From positions 2,641,001 to 2,705,000 of the forward strand of contig NC_092611.1 in assembly GCF_047663525.1 (NCBI RefSeq): a stretch of 64,000 nucleotides of DNA, read 5' to 3'. Origin of the DNA: Anas platyrhynchos (Eukaryota; Chordata; Aves; Anseriformes; Anatidae). The notes beneath the pieces are model-generated. The model was not told where the DNA came from. It was given only the letters and a program-made list of their open reading frames with translations, and did no database searches. The stretch's first letter is position 1. Each line of letters begins with the position of its first letter. This document shows positions 27,801 through 39,689 of the stretch, piece after piece. The position numbers were made by a program, and so were the translations under genes.

Positions 27801-30800
27801 TGGATATGTCACAGAGATGGAGCTCAGCTTACAGAGGTGCATGGATAAGGTTCAACCCAGTCCTGGCATGAACCGCACCTGGCACCAACTACTCAGTAGC
27901 CAGAGGACTGGGACATCTCATCACCAAGCCTTTACTGATGGATCTCGTAATCATGCAACAGCAGCACGTCCAACAAATATCAGGGGAATGAGGTGCCACA
28001 GAAACATTGCAAATGCACGTGAAAGAACACCTGGAGGGACACAGACTTGTGCTATCAGCTGGCCAAGGCTTTCCCCCCAGAGTTAGGCTAAGACTAAAGA
28101 ATGGTTGGGGGTTTTGCCCTTGCAGAACACAGGACGAATTCCACTTCCAAAGTGCATATGAGACTGCAGACACCTTCACTACAATTCAACCAATACTAAG
28201 GGCTTACTTTATTCCCACTAAGACCTAACAGCAAAGTTTTTAAGGGCTGTGACACCTAATAATAGTCTTGCATGCCTGTTTGCTCAAAGGTATTCTTTCC
28301 TACACTACCCAAAACCAGTTTAAAACCCATTCCTACTTACTCCAAAGCAATGAAGACTATGATTGTACAGATCATCTTTCTCTAGAAACAGAATCATTCC
28401 TAAAAAAAAAAATCATCCTTGAAGTTTCATACTAACACTGTGAATGTGACAAATATTTCTATGACACCTATCAAGTCTGTCCTGAAAGAAAAGCCCTAAG
28501 TGCAACAGTCTGGACCAAAGAGATCTAACAGGTTAAGTAACTATTGGCAAGCCAAGAGAGACTGCACAGGTCTATCCCTGTTGGTTCTAGGTCTCATATG
28601 AACTGGCAGAGCGATGCCACTGCCCCTCCAAAAGACAAAGAGCAGCACAAATTCTCCTGCAGGTGGTAAGGAAAACACTCCACTCCAAAACAAGCTCCAG
28701 ATGGGTGGCAGAAGGCATCAACATGGGTGGCACCCCACAGCACACAACTTGCATGGTTCTAAAAGCTGAAAGCTTTACACACAACCTTAGAAGGATGCAA
28801 GTGCCAGTCCTGAGGCTGGGGTCCCCAGAGAAAGGTCCCTGCCTGGCAAGTCCAATCTCAGCCTTTGTGCTTTAGCTGCACTGAAAAATCGTTATCAATG
28901 GAGAGCAATGTCTACATCCAGAGCAGCAGGAAAAGCTGGAAGTGAAATAGTGGAGGTTGCTTTAACTCCAGTTTTCACCAGAAATAACGGTCAAAATAAG
29001 GGCTGGTGACTGGTGAAACCACAGAGGTCCAGAGAGTATCATCTCCTTAGCTCCTAGATTTATACATTTAACAGGATGCTTGACTGGAACAGTGGTGAAA
29101 GTGAACTGGTACCCACACAGGCACTTGAAGCTCTGTGCTTTCATGCCAGCTTCATTCTGTTGAGCACTTCAGGTGCATCCAGTTGCTTCTAAAATAAATA
29201 TAATCCATGATCAACCATGTAACAACTCCTGCATCACTGCCACTGGGACTCTTTTCTGACATCAAAGAAGTTTCTGCCGATGCGATGTCCAAAATCTCAG
29301 CCCACCTGTGTGTTGGCTAAGGACAAGCGACAAATCAGCAGGATTTTAACACCTTTCCAAGTCTTCAATGGTTCTCCTCCTAAGGGGGACAAGACACATG
29401 CTCTCACCCTAAGATGTAACGTTCATAAACATGACTTGCTGCCCGCGTAAAGACACGTGTGTGAGCTGCTTTTAGCCCTGTAACTTGCAGTAGAAGCAGC
29501 AAGCTAACTTTGCTTGTCTGGGTGTGTAACCTTAGTGCACATCTGCATCATAGAACCACTACAAAAGTGCAGCTGGCAGAGCTGCCTTCCAGAAAAAGGG
29601 CAATCTGGCCTGCGGTGCTAACCTACCTCCCTGAATGGCTTGAGACAGCATTCTGGCAACAGGTCTCCTTCCATGGCTAACTTCTGCCAGCTCTGTTACA
29701 GCAACTGGATTTTCTTCCTCCATGCTTTTTGCTCTTCCATCTCTGCCAGCAAAGTTGTGAGATGTGAACCAAGCTGTAAAGGTAATACACCACCTACAAG
29801 ACTTTGGGGAAAAATAAAATTTAACCAGTTTGTCCCTCTGCAATGAGTTCCCGGCCTCAACTATGTGTGTCAGCAGGATAATTAGGTACTTCATTCCCAA
29901 AAAGACAGCAGAAGTTACTGGACAGTAAAGATACATGTCCGGCACATGCAAAGCAAGACAGATGGAGAAGAGCACAACACCACTCTGCAAATACACTACA
30001 GCAAGTAGCCCAGCCAAAGTAGACAGATACAGCTGCTACGCAAGAGGGTTCACTCCACATGATGCTGACATCTTCCAGAGATGCTTCTCTACTGCAGTAC
30101 CATAATACATCCGAGAAGGAATAAAGCAAATAAATCTGTTCTTTGTCACTGAAGAGTGTATATTTTTTTTTCCAGCTTATAAATGTCAACAGAAAGTTGC
30201 TCCCACCTACTGGGGTCTGTGAGATTCTCCAGCAAGAAGTGAGTTCTTGGAGAGGATTCAGAACAGGAACTGCAAGAAATGACCTAGCCTGGAAAACTAA
30301 AGGCATCTGCCAAAGAAAGATCAAGAGGTGACTTGAACACTGCCTGTGCACATCTCAGTGAGTAGAACCACAAGGACAAGGATCTCAGCCTGAGATAACA
30401 GGAGAGAAGGTAACAAACACAAGACAAAGGTAAAACATGTAAATTAATAGAAGGCAAAGCTGTTCGGAAGGTAATCGTTTGGATGGGTTGCTACTAAAGG
30501 TACTGATACTCCACCCTTTGAAATCTTCAAACTAATAGACAGCCACTGCTTTAGGTTATTGAGCCCAATGATGAAATTTAATCTCCTGCATCATGCAGGA
30601 GGTCAAACTAGATTACTACAGGAGTCTCTTCTGAGACAGTCTGGTTAGCACAGCATTTCCTTCCTTAAAAACAACTTCATGCTACAAAGATTTTAAAATG
30701 GATTGTTTACATTGTAAAGCAGCAAAAACCACAGCCACATTAAAGTAAGCCCCTGTCATCATCGTTCTACTTATAAAGCAAGAGAACGTGAAGAGCTGAT

Positions 30801-33800
30801 ATTCAAGTGTTATTTTTCATTCCATTGTGTTTCATGTGGGTTAGTGGCATTCACTTCCCCCCTCTGTGCCTACATTCTCCATGTGAAAGCATGGAACCAG
30901 TGTCTTCAAGGTGGTTTTGTTTTTTTCTTTGCAAAACAAATCATATATTTGCGGACAACCACAACCCAACAGAATCTCCAGTAACCTGTCCAGGGTGACA
31001 GGCAGGTCACTGTGCACGTGAAGTCAAACATGAGGGCAGCAAGTCTGCAATCAGCAGCAGAACTTGTGAATTGTCCCAGCTCAGAGTTAGATACTAGGTC
31101 TGTTCTTTGAATGAACAACTTGGCACCCACTTCTGGGAGAGGCAAACAAATTTCAGCATCTCAGCGACTAAATAAAAACAGAACCCATGCTTTCCCAATT
31201 TTACATGGGAGCTGAAGAAACGACAAATTAAGAATGACCCTGAACTCATTTTAACAGTCTCCCAACTGCTGAACTACAACTTTTAAGGAGCGATTTCTTT
31301 GCTCGAGAGAGGGTTGCTAGCTGCAATTGCAGCCAGTGAACTTCTAGTACTGAAATACTCACAGCCCAGCTAAACGAAGCATTGTCAGGACAGCAAGTCT
31401 TTGATTTCACCTTTGATAAAGGAAGATGCACACAGCAGAAACAAATTATTTTTCTGCAGATTTAAAAATGCACAAGCTCCAGTACTGAAAAACAGCTGCA
31501 GGACTTACAGAACAATCCTTTAAAAAAATGAAATAATTTCCTGAAAATTGTCCTTGACTTGCATGGCTCATGCTATGCCACACTGGTCAGTGGCAACCGT
31601 AAAGCCTGAGCTCATCTGCACTTCCCTAGAGCATCCACCTCTGCCGGACATCGCAGCCACATGCAGAGGTTGGAAGAGGATGAAACAGCGATGTTCAAGT
31701 GCATTATGTGACTGAAAGCGATGACAGAACATACATATTGGATATATCAGCTTTTTTGGCCGTCATATGGAAACTTCAGAGCACTAAGTGAAAGCTCATT
31801 TTTCTGCAGTTGACAGTCTCTGCCCTTTGCAACCCCAGTCAGTAGCTAACCGCCTGCCCTCTGGCTGAAGTAACAGCACTGCTAGGTGAAGGGCACAAAA
31901 CAGAAGTTACTGCATATAAATCCGGGAAGGGTTTTGCAAAATATCCCATTCCTTTGCTTTTAAAAAATAGTTATGAGGTCAAACCGAAGAGCTGAAGATG
32001 CTCCACACCGCTGCATAGAGGGACCAGTTTCAGGACACACAGACGCTGAGCCAGGCTAATTCCCTCATTATCATTTCTGAATAAAAACATACTTTGCAAA
32101 GAGGAGCAGGGCTGGAGGAAAAGCACATGTGTTTTAGTAAACAATTCTTTAACAAGAGCTGTGAGACCACAGTCGTAGGAACAGTCGGAGCATATTACCA
32201 AACAAGTCATGATTAAGGATACAGCTTGGCATGCCAGGATGAGGAAACTATGGAGCACAACACAGCTTCTGGGAACCCAACCGGCAGAAATCAAGATGCT
32301 TCAGTTCTTCTGCAGTTCCTGATCGCTGAGCTAACTTGTCCACACACATCAGAGCAAGGAAGTCAGGCTCAAGGTCTCTTTCTGCAGAAATAAACTAGGA
32401 ATAGTTGTTGGAACCGTTACGTGTGAATCCCCAAATTTGAAACAGACACTCAGGAGTGGCCAAATTGAACAGCAGTCTCATTTCCAGACTGCAGACCAGC
32501 ACTGCTTATGTGCAGAAAAGCACATGCAGATGTTAAGAAACAGAGAAGATCTGAACTGGGACCTTACTTTACATCCTGTTTGAATTAGTAGAGAACGCAT
32601 ATATGTAATACAACTGGAGAACTGGAAAACTTTGTTCTTCAGAGAGGTGACTTTTTCCTTTCCACTCATTTCTAACTCACTTTTCAAGATTTGGCAGAGC
32701 CCAGGAATTAGGTGTCCTGAAGAAAGCCAATATAGAGTTCTTATCTAAAATGTATTTATAAGGTAAGTCAGGTCCAAAACATTTTAAGCATGATTTACAC
32801 TTATGATCAATCAGCAAATACTTACAGTACTCTCCCTTGAGGGACATTAAGTCAAAGTATCTTATAAAGTCATGGCAATATAGAACATTATGACTACAAG
32901 AAGGCAAGTGGAATGATGCAACTAAGCATTCATTCATCACCACCACCCTTGGCTCTGCTTTTAGCTCTGACGACCGACAGCATAAGACTATGAAGTACCT
33001 GTGACCTGCCCTTGTTCCCGCAGCAAGTCCAAGTCTTCACGCTCCATCTTAAGAGCACCTTCAAACATCAACCACTCTGCATCCAGAAGTGATTTTCACC
33101 CTCGGTTGAGCATGAAAGAGCCAAGCAGCCAATTCTGCCTGGAATTCTACAAAAAAACAGGATTTTAGGATTGGCAGCAGCTACTGCAACTACTTCAATA
33201 ATTCCCGTAACAACGTCAACTCTTGGCTCTCTCAAAAACCTCAGCTTTCAAAGAGCGCTCATTTTACAGCAATTCTTGAAAAACCTACTGCAAGCCCGAA
33301 GCCTTTGTTAAAGCTCCACCATCACAATGTTTTTGCATCTCCAAGACCCTCACACCAGCATGGATCCAGGATATGCAAAAACTCGAGCACCAGCAGGACC
33401 TCACCACTGGGCACAGGGTAAGACATTAGCCCTGCTCCAGGACGTGCACAGGATGACGAAAGCCTGCAATGAGGAGCCTTCCTTGCTGACATCAAACTGC
33501 TGCTGTTCACCTGGCCGTGCTGGCAGAAAGCCCACGACCGAATAGTCTAGGACAGCGTGTCAATGGAAAACAGACAGCCCCTGTATGTTGAGCCTTTTAA
33601 CCAGATGCTGTGGGGTGTGTTATTTCAGACTCCATGAGGACGCAGGGTGCATCGATCTAGAAGAATCTGTAGACAAATGCCTGACAGATCTTTCAAGAGG
33701 TGCTCTTGAAGCTATCACAACATGAAAAGTAAAAGCCTCGTAGTCTTTCATTCCCTCTAATCTCTTTGATACATACATATGAAAACACAACTTATGGTTT

Positions 33801-36185
33801 CTTTGCAACTTAAGCATTTCATTGACAACAAATCTGTTGAAGCACTTCTCAATGGGGAAGAAGTCTCTCCTGCAGTAAAGTAGCCAACTGCTGGGAAGAG
33901 GGGAACTTTCACCAGCCACAGCCCCTGACCAGCATCCTCCAAAAGCACTGTATGACCAGGATGGCCAGCTCTGGGCTGCTCTGGTAGCAAGGCTTCTCCT
34001 TGCTTCTCTCTCGCTTTGCATCCCATGAGGCAACTGCTTGCAGAACCTACAGTCAGAATTACAGTAGCAGTCCTCAACAACCTCTGCAGGAGCTGCTGCA
34101 ACAACTAAAAATCATCAGAGCCTTACAGGTGAGGAAAACTACCTGAAGTAGTTTTTCCATCATGCATTGGACTCTAGCAAAACCCAGGGTGTCCCAGTTT
34201 TGTGGAAGAAACAATTTACGTTGGAAGTTGCTCAGAAAACAAGGGACTTTCAGAAGTTTTGCAGTGGATGAAGTATCTGCTTAAAAGCAACATTTCTCTC
34301 AAACACATTTTGATGCGTTTGGGGAATTAAGCCCTAAACAGCAAATGCATGGAGACAAAGAGATGACACGCGAAAATATATTAAGTAACCGTTACATCCT
34401 TAGGAAGGGGCTTTGCTTCATTTCAATCATCTTTCCAAAGATGCATGCTGATCTAATTATCAGGTAGATGTCGAAGGCGAGTCCCCTTCTGGCTTATTCC
34501 TGAGCATCTCTCAGGATGCTCGGCAGCACATGTAATTGTCTACAAGACATAACTGCCACTGGTCTTCTTTATCAGTACTGCAGAATTACAGAGTCCCTTT
34601 CTCCACATACTTTGCAAATCAAAGACCTGGGTACATGTGCCTGGACAATTCCAGACAGGATGGGCCAGCACAGCTGTGTTTAGTGGCTAAAACAAGGCAC
34701 AGAGGAGCAAACGTCCTTGCTGATCCCCAGCAGTAACAAGAGATAACAAGATGTTACTTTTTAATCAATCAACATTTCAAGTGACTGCACAGACGACCTA
34801 ATGGGTCATAAGAGGGTAAAACAAAAGCCTTGAGGGAACTCAGTGCATTTAATTTGCTGAGTTTCATTCACACTTATGAACTGAAACCTGTAGCGGTTCT
34901 TATGGACTGCGGGCACTGCTGGGGCACCACTGCCTGCCCATTGCAGGACCTGTGCCGTCCCTTCCACCCCACCGTGTGGTCCTCAACGCAGCTCCCTTTG
35001 TAAAAGCATGGCACACTGAGTATCTACTCCCAGATGGAACCCAACCTTTTCCTTTTCGCTAGGGAATGATGCGATTGGAAAGCCAACCCTCTAAAACCTA
35101 CCACCAAAGGAAACACAGCTGTAACACAGCTTAATTGTCAGAGAAGCTTTCTGAGATTGCAGCATGCTCTGCGTGATCGTAACCCACAGAGAGCTTCTCA
35201 TCTGTGAAGGGAACCCCAAACCACGTTAGGACTGCAAACTCAACACAGCCAACCTGAACCCACACCGCTCCTCAGCACTGCAGAAGCTCCCTTCCCCACA
35301 GCGCTGCCAACGCCACCCCACCGCTGGCCAAGGGCCGCTGGAGGACGCATCAGGGGACTAATCCAACCCACCCAGGGCCGTGGGGCTCTGCAGAAGGACC
35401 TAGGGCTGCCCGGCACACCCACGGGAAGGTGCCGCGGGGCCTCCCTGAGGCTGCTGCTCCCTGCCCACTCGAGGGGAACCTAAGGGCCGAACCCCGAGGG
35501 CACAGCAGCGCCCGCAGCCCGGCAACGCTGCCGGGGGGGTGGCTCCAGGCGAGGAGAAGCCAACAGCCGGGGGGACTCGCACGACCCCGAGTCCCCGGGA
35601 CAGGAGATACCGGCGCCCTCCTGCGGCCTCCCCCCCCACACCCCCGGGCCCGCCGCCCCCCCGCTGCCCGGGAGCGGCCGGGGGTACCTTGATGCGCTCC
35701 CGGCACTGCGAGGGGGTGCGCTCGTAGCCCAGCTCGGCCAGCGCGCGGGAGACGCGCTCGTACATGGCGGGCCCGGGGGCCTTGCTGCCGAACACGGTGC
35801 CGGCGCCCTCCAGCTGCTGGTAGCGCGCCTCCACCAGCCGCTCGTTGCCCCACACGGCGATGAGCGCGTTGGTCTCGGCCGGCGTCCAGGACATGCCGCG
35901 GCAAGCGGCGGCGGCGGCGGCCGCGGCGGCGCCGCCCGGCGAGAAGGAGACGGAGGGCGAGGCCCCGCCGCGGCCCCCCGCGCCGCCGCCGCCCCCCAGC
36001 CCGGCCCCGCCGGCCGCCGGCCCCGGGCCCAGCGGGGAGGCGCCGCTGGGGGTGGACGGGTCGGACAGGCTGGGGTTGCCGTCGCTCAGCGCGCCCGGCG
36101 AGCCCGGCGACAGCACCTCCATCTTGGGGATCTTCAGCGGCGGCTCGGCGGCGGGGAGCTGCGAGGAACCGCAGGACGCCGCCAT
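7348..36185 (-). CDS. MSANTD2: MSANTD2, Myb/SANT-like DNA-binding domain protein 2
   Basis: Four coding exons on the minus strand: 36185-35688, 22303-22045, 17001-16941 and 8200-7348 (498+259+61+853 nt), giving 556 residues plus stop. All borders have GT/AG and the phases join without a break. The human protein, as I recall it, is about 559 residues and nearly identical. The order is: a Ser/Pro/Gly-rich N-terminus with a poly-Ala run (about residues 85-94); a Myb/SANT-like trihelix domain starting near residue 98 ([17 protein letters not shown]) and crossing the exon 1/2 border at [13 protein letters not shown]; a short linker exon ([18 protein letters not shown]); and a large, highly conserved C-terminal region of unknown function ending in [11 protein letters not shown]. 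The role is probably nuclear and DNA-binding, inferred from the domain; its targets are unknown to me. The ATG lies in a CpG island. The introns are about 13.4, 5.0 and 8.7 kb. Confidence 0.96.
14045..14070. repeat. Poly(T) tract
   Basis: 26 consecutive T. No retrocopy body was recognised on its flank, so it is recorded only as a homopolymer. As A on the transcribed strand of MSANTD2 it is intronic. Confidence 0.9.
14335..15072 (+). mobile_element. CR1 LINE, 5'-truncated 3' fragment
   Basis: Recognised by the CR1 3' region: a stretch corresponding to the end of ORF2 ([21 protein letters not shown] at 14664-14726) and a terminal stretch reading GTTGGACTCAGCGATCCTTA then GGGTCCCTTCCAACTTAGGG, ending in ATTCTGCGATTCTGT, the 3' repeat type of CR1. 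It lacks the endonuclease and most of the RT, as usual for 5' truncation. It lies antisense to MSANTD2 in intron 3. The 5' limit is approximate. Confidence 0.88.
15790..15817. repeat. Poly(T) tract
   Basis: 28 consecutive T in MSANTD2 intron 3, with no recognisable retrosequence attached. Confidence 0.9.
17002..22044 (-). other. MSANTD2: MSANTD2 intron 2
   Basis: About 5.0 kb between exons 2 and 3; over 60 percent is the CR1 element at 18425-21655. The rest is AT-rich with a T run (17068-17081) beside GT repeats (17082-17102), and no further gene. Confidence 0.85.
18425..21655 (+). mobile_element. CR1 LINE, long but inactivated copy
   Basis: About 3.2 kb with CR1 ORF2 remnants in order. An endonuclease-like part lies at about 18970-19440 ([20 protein letters not shown], then [16 protein letters not shown]). 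A reverse-transcriptase part lies at about 20470-20890 ([20 protein letters not shown], then [16 protein letters not shown]). The C-terminal part is [20 protein letters not shown] near 21280-21345. The 3' end is a CR1-type tail (GATGATCTTGGAGG, then GGTTCTATGATGCT). The frame is broken by stops and shifts, and the RT active-site FADD is FANN here (20776-20790), so the copy is dead. It sits antisense to MSANTD2 in intron 2. The 5' end is diffuse. Confidence 0.9.
22304..35687 (-). other. MSANTD2: MSANTD2 intron 1
   Basis: 13.4 kb of AT-richer DNA from donor 35687 (GTACCC) to acceptor 22304 (CTTAG). I found no further exon, RNA gene or full transposon; only short simple runs such as the AAGG/AAAG tract near 22766-22790. 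It may hold intronic enhancers that cannot be judged without alignments. Confidence 0.8.
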
Positions 36186-36650
36186 ATTGGAGCTGCCGGA
36201 CCGAGCGGGCGGAAGTGACGCGCGGGCTCCCCTCGGGAGGGCCTTCCGGCCGCCCTGAGCCCAGAGCAGCGCGGAGGGGGCGTGGCGGGGGTGGGGGCGT
36301 GGCCAGGGCTGGCGGGGGGCGGGGCTTAGCGGGGGTTCTGGGCGTGGTCCTGCGAGGAGGGGGCGTGGCTAAACGGTAGGGGGCGGGGCTTCTGTCATCG
36401 GGGGCGTGGCCTAACTGGGCGGGGCCGGGTGGAGGGGGGCCTGCCTCGAGGGGGCGGGGCCTGGCTCGAGTGGGCGGGGCTTGGCTGGAGGGGGCGGGGC
36501 CTGTTTGGCGCGCTGCCCCGGGGTGCCGCCTCGCAGCAGGCGCCGCGTGTGCCCCGCAGCCGCCCCCCCGCCGAGCCCCCAATTAACGCGGCTGCGGGCA
36601 GAGGGGCCCTGCCCGGCCCGGCCGTGATTGATGAGCTCGGGGGGCGCTAA
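35400..36650. promoter_or_regulatory. CpG island at the MSANTD2 promoter
   Basis: Dense CpG and GC-rich DNA covering MSANTD2 exon 1 and its upstream flank, with an abrupt change from the AT-richer intron on the left. It contains the GCC/GCG run coding for the poly-Ala tract (35905-35935). Confidence 0.8.
36275..36505. promoter_or_regulatory. Array of GC boxes upstream of MSANTD2
   Basis: At least ten GGGCGGGGC or GGGGCGTGGC cores (Sp/KLF-type sites) spaced about 15-30 bases apart, all with the G-rich strand on plus. They lie 90-320 bases upstream of the MSANTD2 ATG, so they are likely its proximal promoter. The regular spacing suggests that a GC-box minisatellite has expanded. Confidence 0.7.
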
Positions 36651-37079
36651 CGAAGGGCAGCAGGGGCCGGCTCCGCGCCTCGCCCTTCTCCTGGGACCCT
36701 CCCCGAGCCCCCTTTTGGGGTCCCTACGGGTTGGCGCTGCCCGGCTCCATCCTCGTCGTCCCCCCCCCCGTGGCGCAGCCCGTTACACAAAATGCTTTAA
36801 TTAGCGCCGTGTTGGTTAAACAAACCCGTGTTTGGCAAAAGGCGGCTCTTCAGGCAGGACTGGGGGGGGAGGGGGGGCGGTGGGCCCCCCCCCCCGGCTG
36901 CTGCAGCACATCTGGCAGGGAGCGGCCCGGGAGCAATCAGAGCCGTAATTATCCAATTCTAATTACAGGGATTACCGCGGTTGTGGCATTACAAATTTCA
37001 TGAGCTGCAGGCGCTGGAATACATTAAACGTCTCCGCTGCGGCGAGGGGATGCTGTCGGGGCACAGGAACACGGGGCTC

Positions 37080-37570
37080 TTTGTGAGCAGCGATGGGGAG
37101 CAAGGGGCACCCAGTGGGATGCCGAGCGTCCCCAGGGGGTGCACCCACTGCCAGCCCTGCTACGTGTCCCCAGAGGGGTGCACTCACGGCCAATTTGTCC
37201 CCCAAGGGGTGCACCCACTGCCAGTGTGTCCCCAAAGGGGTGCACCCACTGCCAGCCCTGCAACACATCCCCCATGGGATGCGTGTCCCCAAAGGGTGTC
37301 CAAAGGGACGCACACACTGAAACCCTCCCAGCGTGTCCCCTGATGGATGCCCCCACTGCCTGCCTTGCTGTGCGTCCCCAAATCCAGGTCCCCAGGCAGA
37401 TGTCCCCACCTCAGTCCCTGACAGTTTGTCCCCACAGCTGGGGTCCCAAAGGGACGTGCCCACTGCTGAAGTGTCCCCAAAGGGTTGCACCCATCACCAC
37501 CCCTGTTGGCGTGCCCCAGACTATGCAGCCATTGACGCACATCCTCAGTGCTGGGTGTCCCTGTGCCCAA
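37080..37570. repeat. Degenerate minisatellite, unit about 33-36 bp
   Basis: Repeated motif GTCCCCAAAGGGGTGCACCC then ACTGCCAG, seen best at 37131-37260 and decaying toward 37570. The unit includes a small palindrome, CCCCAAAGGGG. Non-coding on both strands. Confidence 0.85.
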
Positions 37571-37654
37571 GCCCCAGAGTGTCCCTGTTACCATCCGCCC
37601 CTTCCCCCCCCAGCACTGCACACACAGGCATCCCCCCCCACACACACACACCCC

Positions 37655-37775
37655 ATTCCGAGCTAATCAGAACACAATTAGAGGGGCTCTCCATAATGCA
37701 GGGGAGCAGGCGGAGGGGAGGGATGCAAATGAGGTTAACAGTTAATTACGTATTGAAAAATTCATTATTCCTCTA
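37655..37775. promoter_or_regulatory. AT-rich homeodomain/POU motif cluster (candidate element)
   Basis: Within 120 bases: CTAATCAG, CAATTAGAG, an octamer ATGCAAAT (37724-37731), GTTAACAGTTAATTACGTA and TCATTATTCC. This differs in composition from the GC-rich minisatellite DNA around it. It could be a conserved enhancer of ROBO3 or MSANTD2; conservation cannot be tested here. Confidence 0.35.
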
Positions 37776-39689
37776 GAGCAGCTGATTGCGATGCAGCCCT
37801 GCATCTCCATTAGGGCTGTTTGACCATTTGCAAATGAAATGTTGGCATGGGGCTCGTCCCCCTCCTGGCCTTGCCAAGGGCCTCGTCAGCAGTGCTAATC
37901 ATTCCTGTAGCGAGTTGTGCCCATCCTTGGCCACCCTGCAGGCACTTTGCTCCCAGATACCTCAGGACAGAGGCAAATTAGAGGGATTCTTAGTGTAATG
38001 GGGGGGAAAAGGGGTACAAATGGGAGCCAGAATCTCTGGGGTTGCCCTCACACCAGCAAAAAGCTCACTCCCTGTTAACTGGTGCTAATTTCATCTTCCC
38101 TCAACTTTCCTATTTCATTTGAAGCTCCGTTTAATTGGGAAAAGCAGGGAAATACAACTTAAAAAAAAAAAAGACTGTGCCATCTTTTGCTGAGCAGCAG
38201 CAAGATGCAGACCGAGCTTGGCACCAGCTGGGTGAGCGCTCACATTGCATCGCATCAACCAGCACCGCTGGCAGTATACATTGGTCAGGATTAATTTAAT
38301 TAGGGATGGATGCAGGGTCTGAAATGCCACCATGAAGGCACCCCAGCCGCACAGCCTGGATTGGTACTGGTGTTAAGAGAATGAACCACATCTCTTTCAT
38401 TGCAGTGACACCGAACCCAAGCAGTTCATCTATTGACCACAACACACAGTTGCTGTTGTGGTGTCTCTGGGGGTGTTTCCAGCCATGCTGGAGGGTGCTG
38501 GTGCAGGTGCTCAGCATGCAAGGCCAGGCTCACCCGTATGAGGACCAGTGGCCGTTCTCAGCTGGCATCACCTGTGCACTCACTGGGCAGCTTTGGAGAC
38601 ACGTGGATGAGGGACAAACAGCCAGTGGCTGCCCGACCACACTGCCACCCTGGGGACCCCAGCACCTCGCTCACACCACCCTTCCAACCCAATCACGATA
38701 ATTAACAATTAGCAAAGAGACAAGTGGGCAAGCCATTAGATATTCCTGAACTAGTGTTTACTGCTATTTACTGACCTGTTCATAATTAACCTCCCGCTGC
38801 AAAAGCATGTTGATGAAAAGAAGTGTAAACTTATTAGCAGTGATGGTGGCTGGTGCCAATTAAAGCAGAAGCTCGAATGGGTTTTCCTGTCATGTGGCAG
38901 TGGGCAGCAAAGAGCAAGGTCTGATGAAAGGAGATAAAAGGCGTTGGATGCCTGCGGTGGCAATGCAATATTTAGGAGGACGTGGGGATGCCAAGCAAGG
39001 CAGCACACTGCCACTGCGCCTGGGGACACCCCCGGGGGCCACATCCCAATGGGCAATGGTGAGGAGGAGGAGGCAGCATCCAGCTGCCCAGTCCTACGCA
39101 CAAAGAGACCCAGGCAAGCTTCTTTGGTGGGGGCGGACTGTCACGCCTCTGCCTTTGTCTCCCTTTCAAAGCCAATATCCCAGCCCCAGATGGGTTAATA
39201 CATAATGCAGACAAGCAAGTAATTGGTTGCCTTTGTATGGCCGTCAGCGATCAGTCCCTGGCCCTCTGATCCCCCATTAGTGGCCATGCAAACAACCCTT
39301 CCACCCAATTAAGCACAGCTTTGATAGCGCCTTTCCCAATGATGCGCCAGCCCCAAAGCAGCGATTCGCACATGAGCCACTACCTGTTAGACCTGGCTTC
39401 AGGGACGCGCAGCCCTCACTGCTCGCTGTGACCCAGCTGCTGGGCTCTGCCTGGCTCCCCTGGCCCTGAAGGGAGGCCCGGCTGATGAATGATCTGGGCA
39501 AACTCTGTATTAAAGAGGTGGAAATGGGATGTTAATATACACCAAGCTGCTCATCTCGAGAACACATGGGCTCTGGCTTCCCAAAGGCAGTGGTAATGAG
39601 GTGGGTTGTGATGCCCTTCAAGGAGCCCCTGACTCACTGCCCTGCTGCGCCTGCCAGGCACGGGGAGAAGACATCCCAACACCACTCCT

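Noticed and set aside
35350-36582. 410-codon minus-strand frame across the MSANTD2 promoter
   Set aside because: A +1 shadow of MSANTD2 exon 1 extended through GC-rich promoter DNA; the conserved protein is in the other frame.
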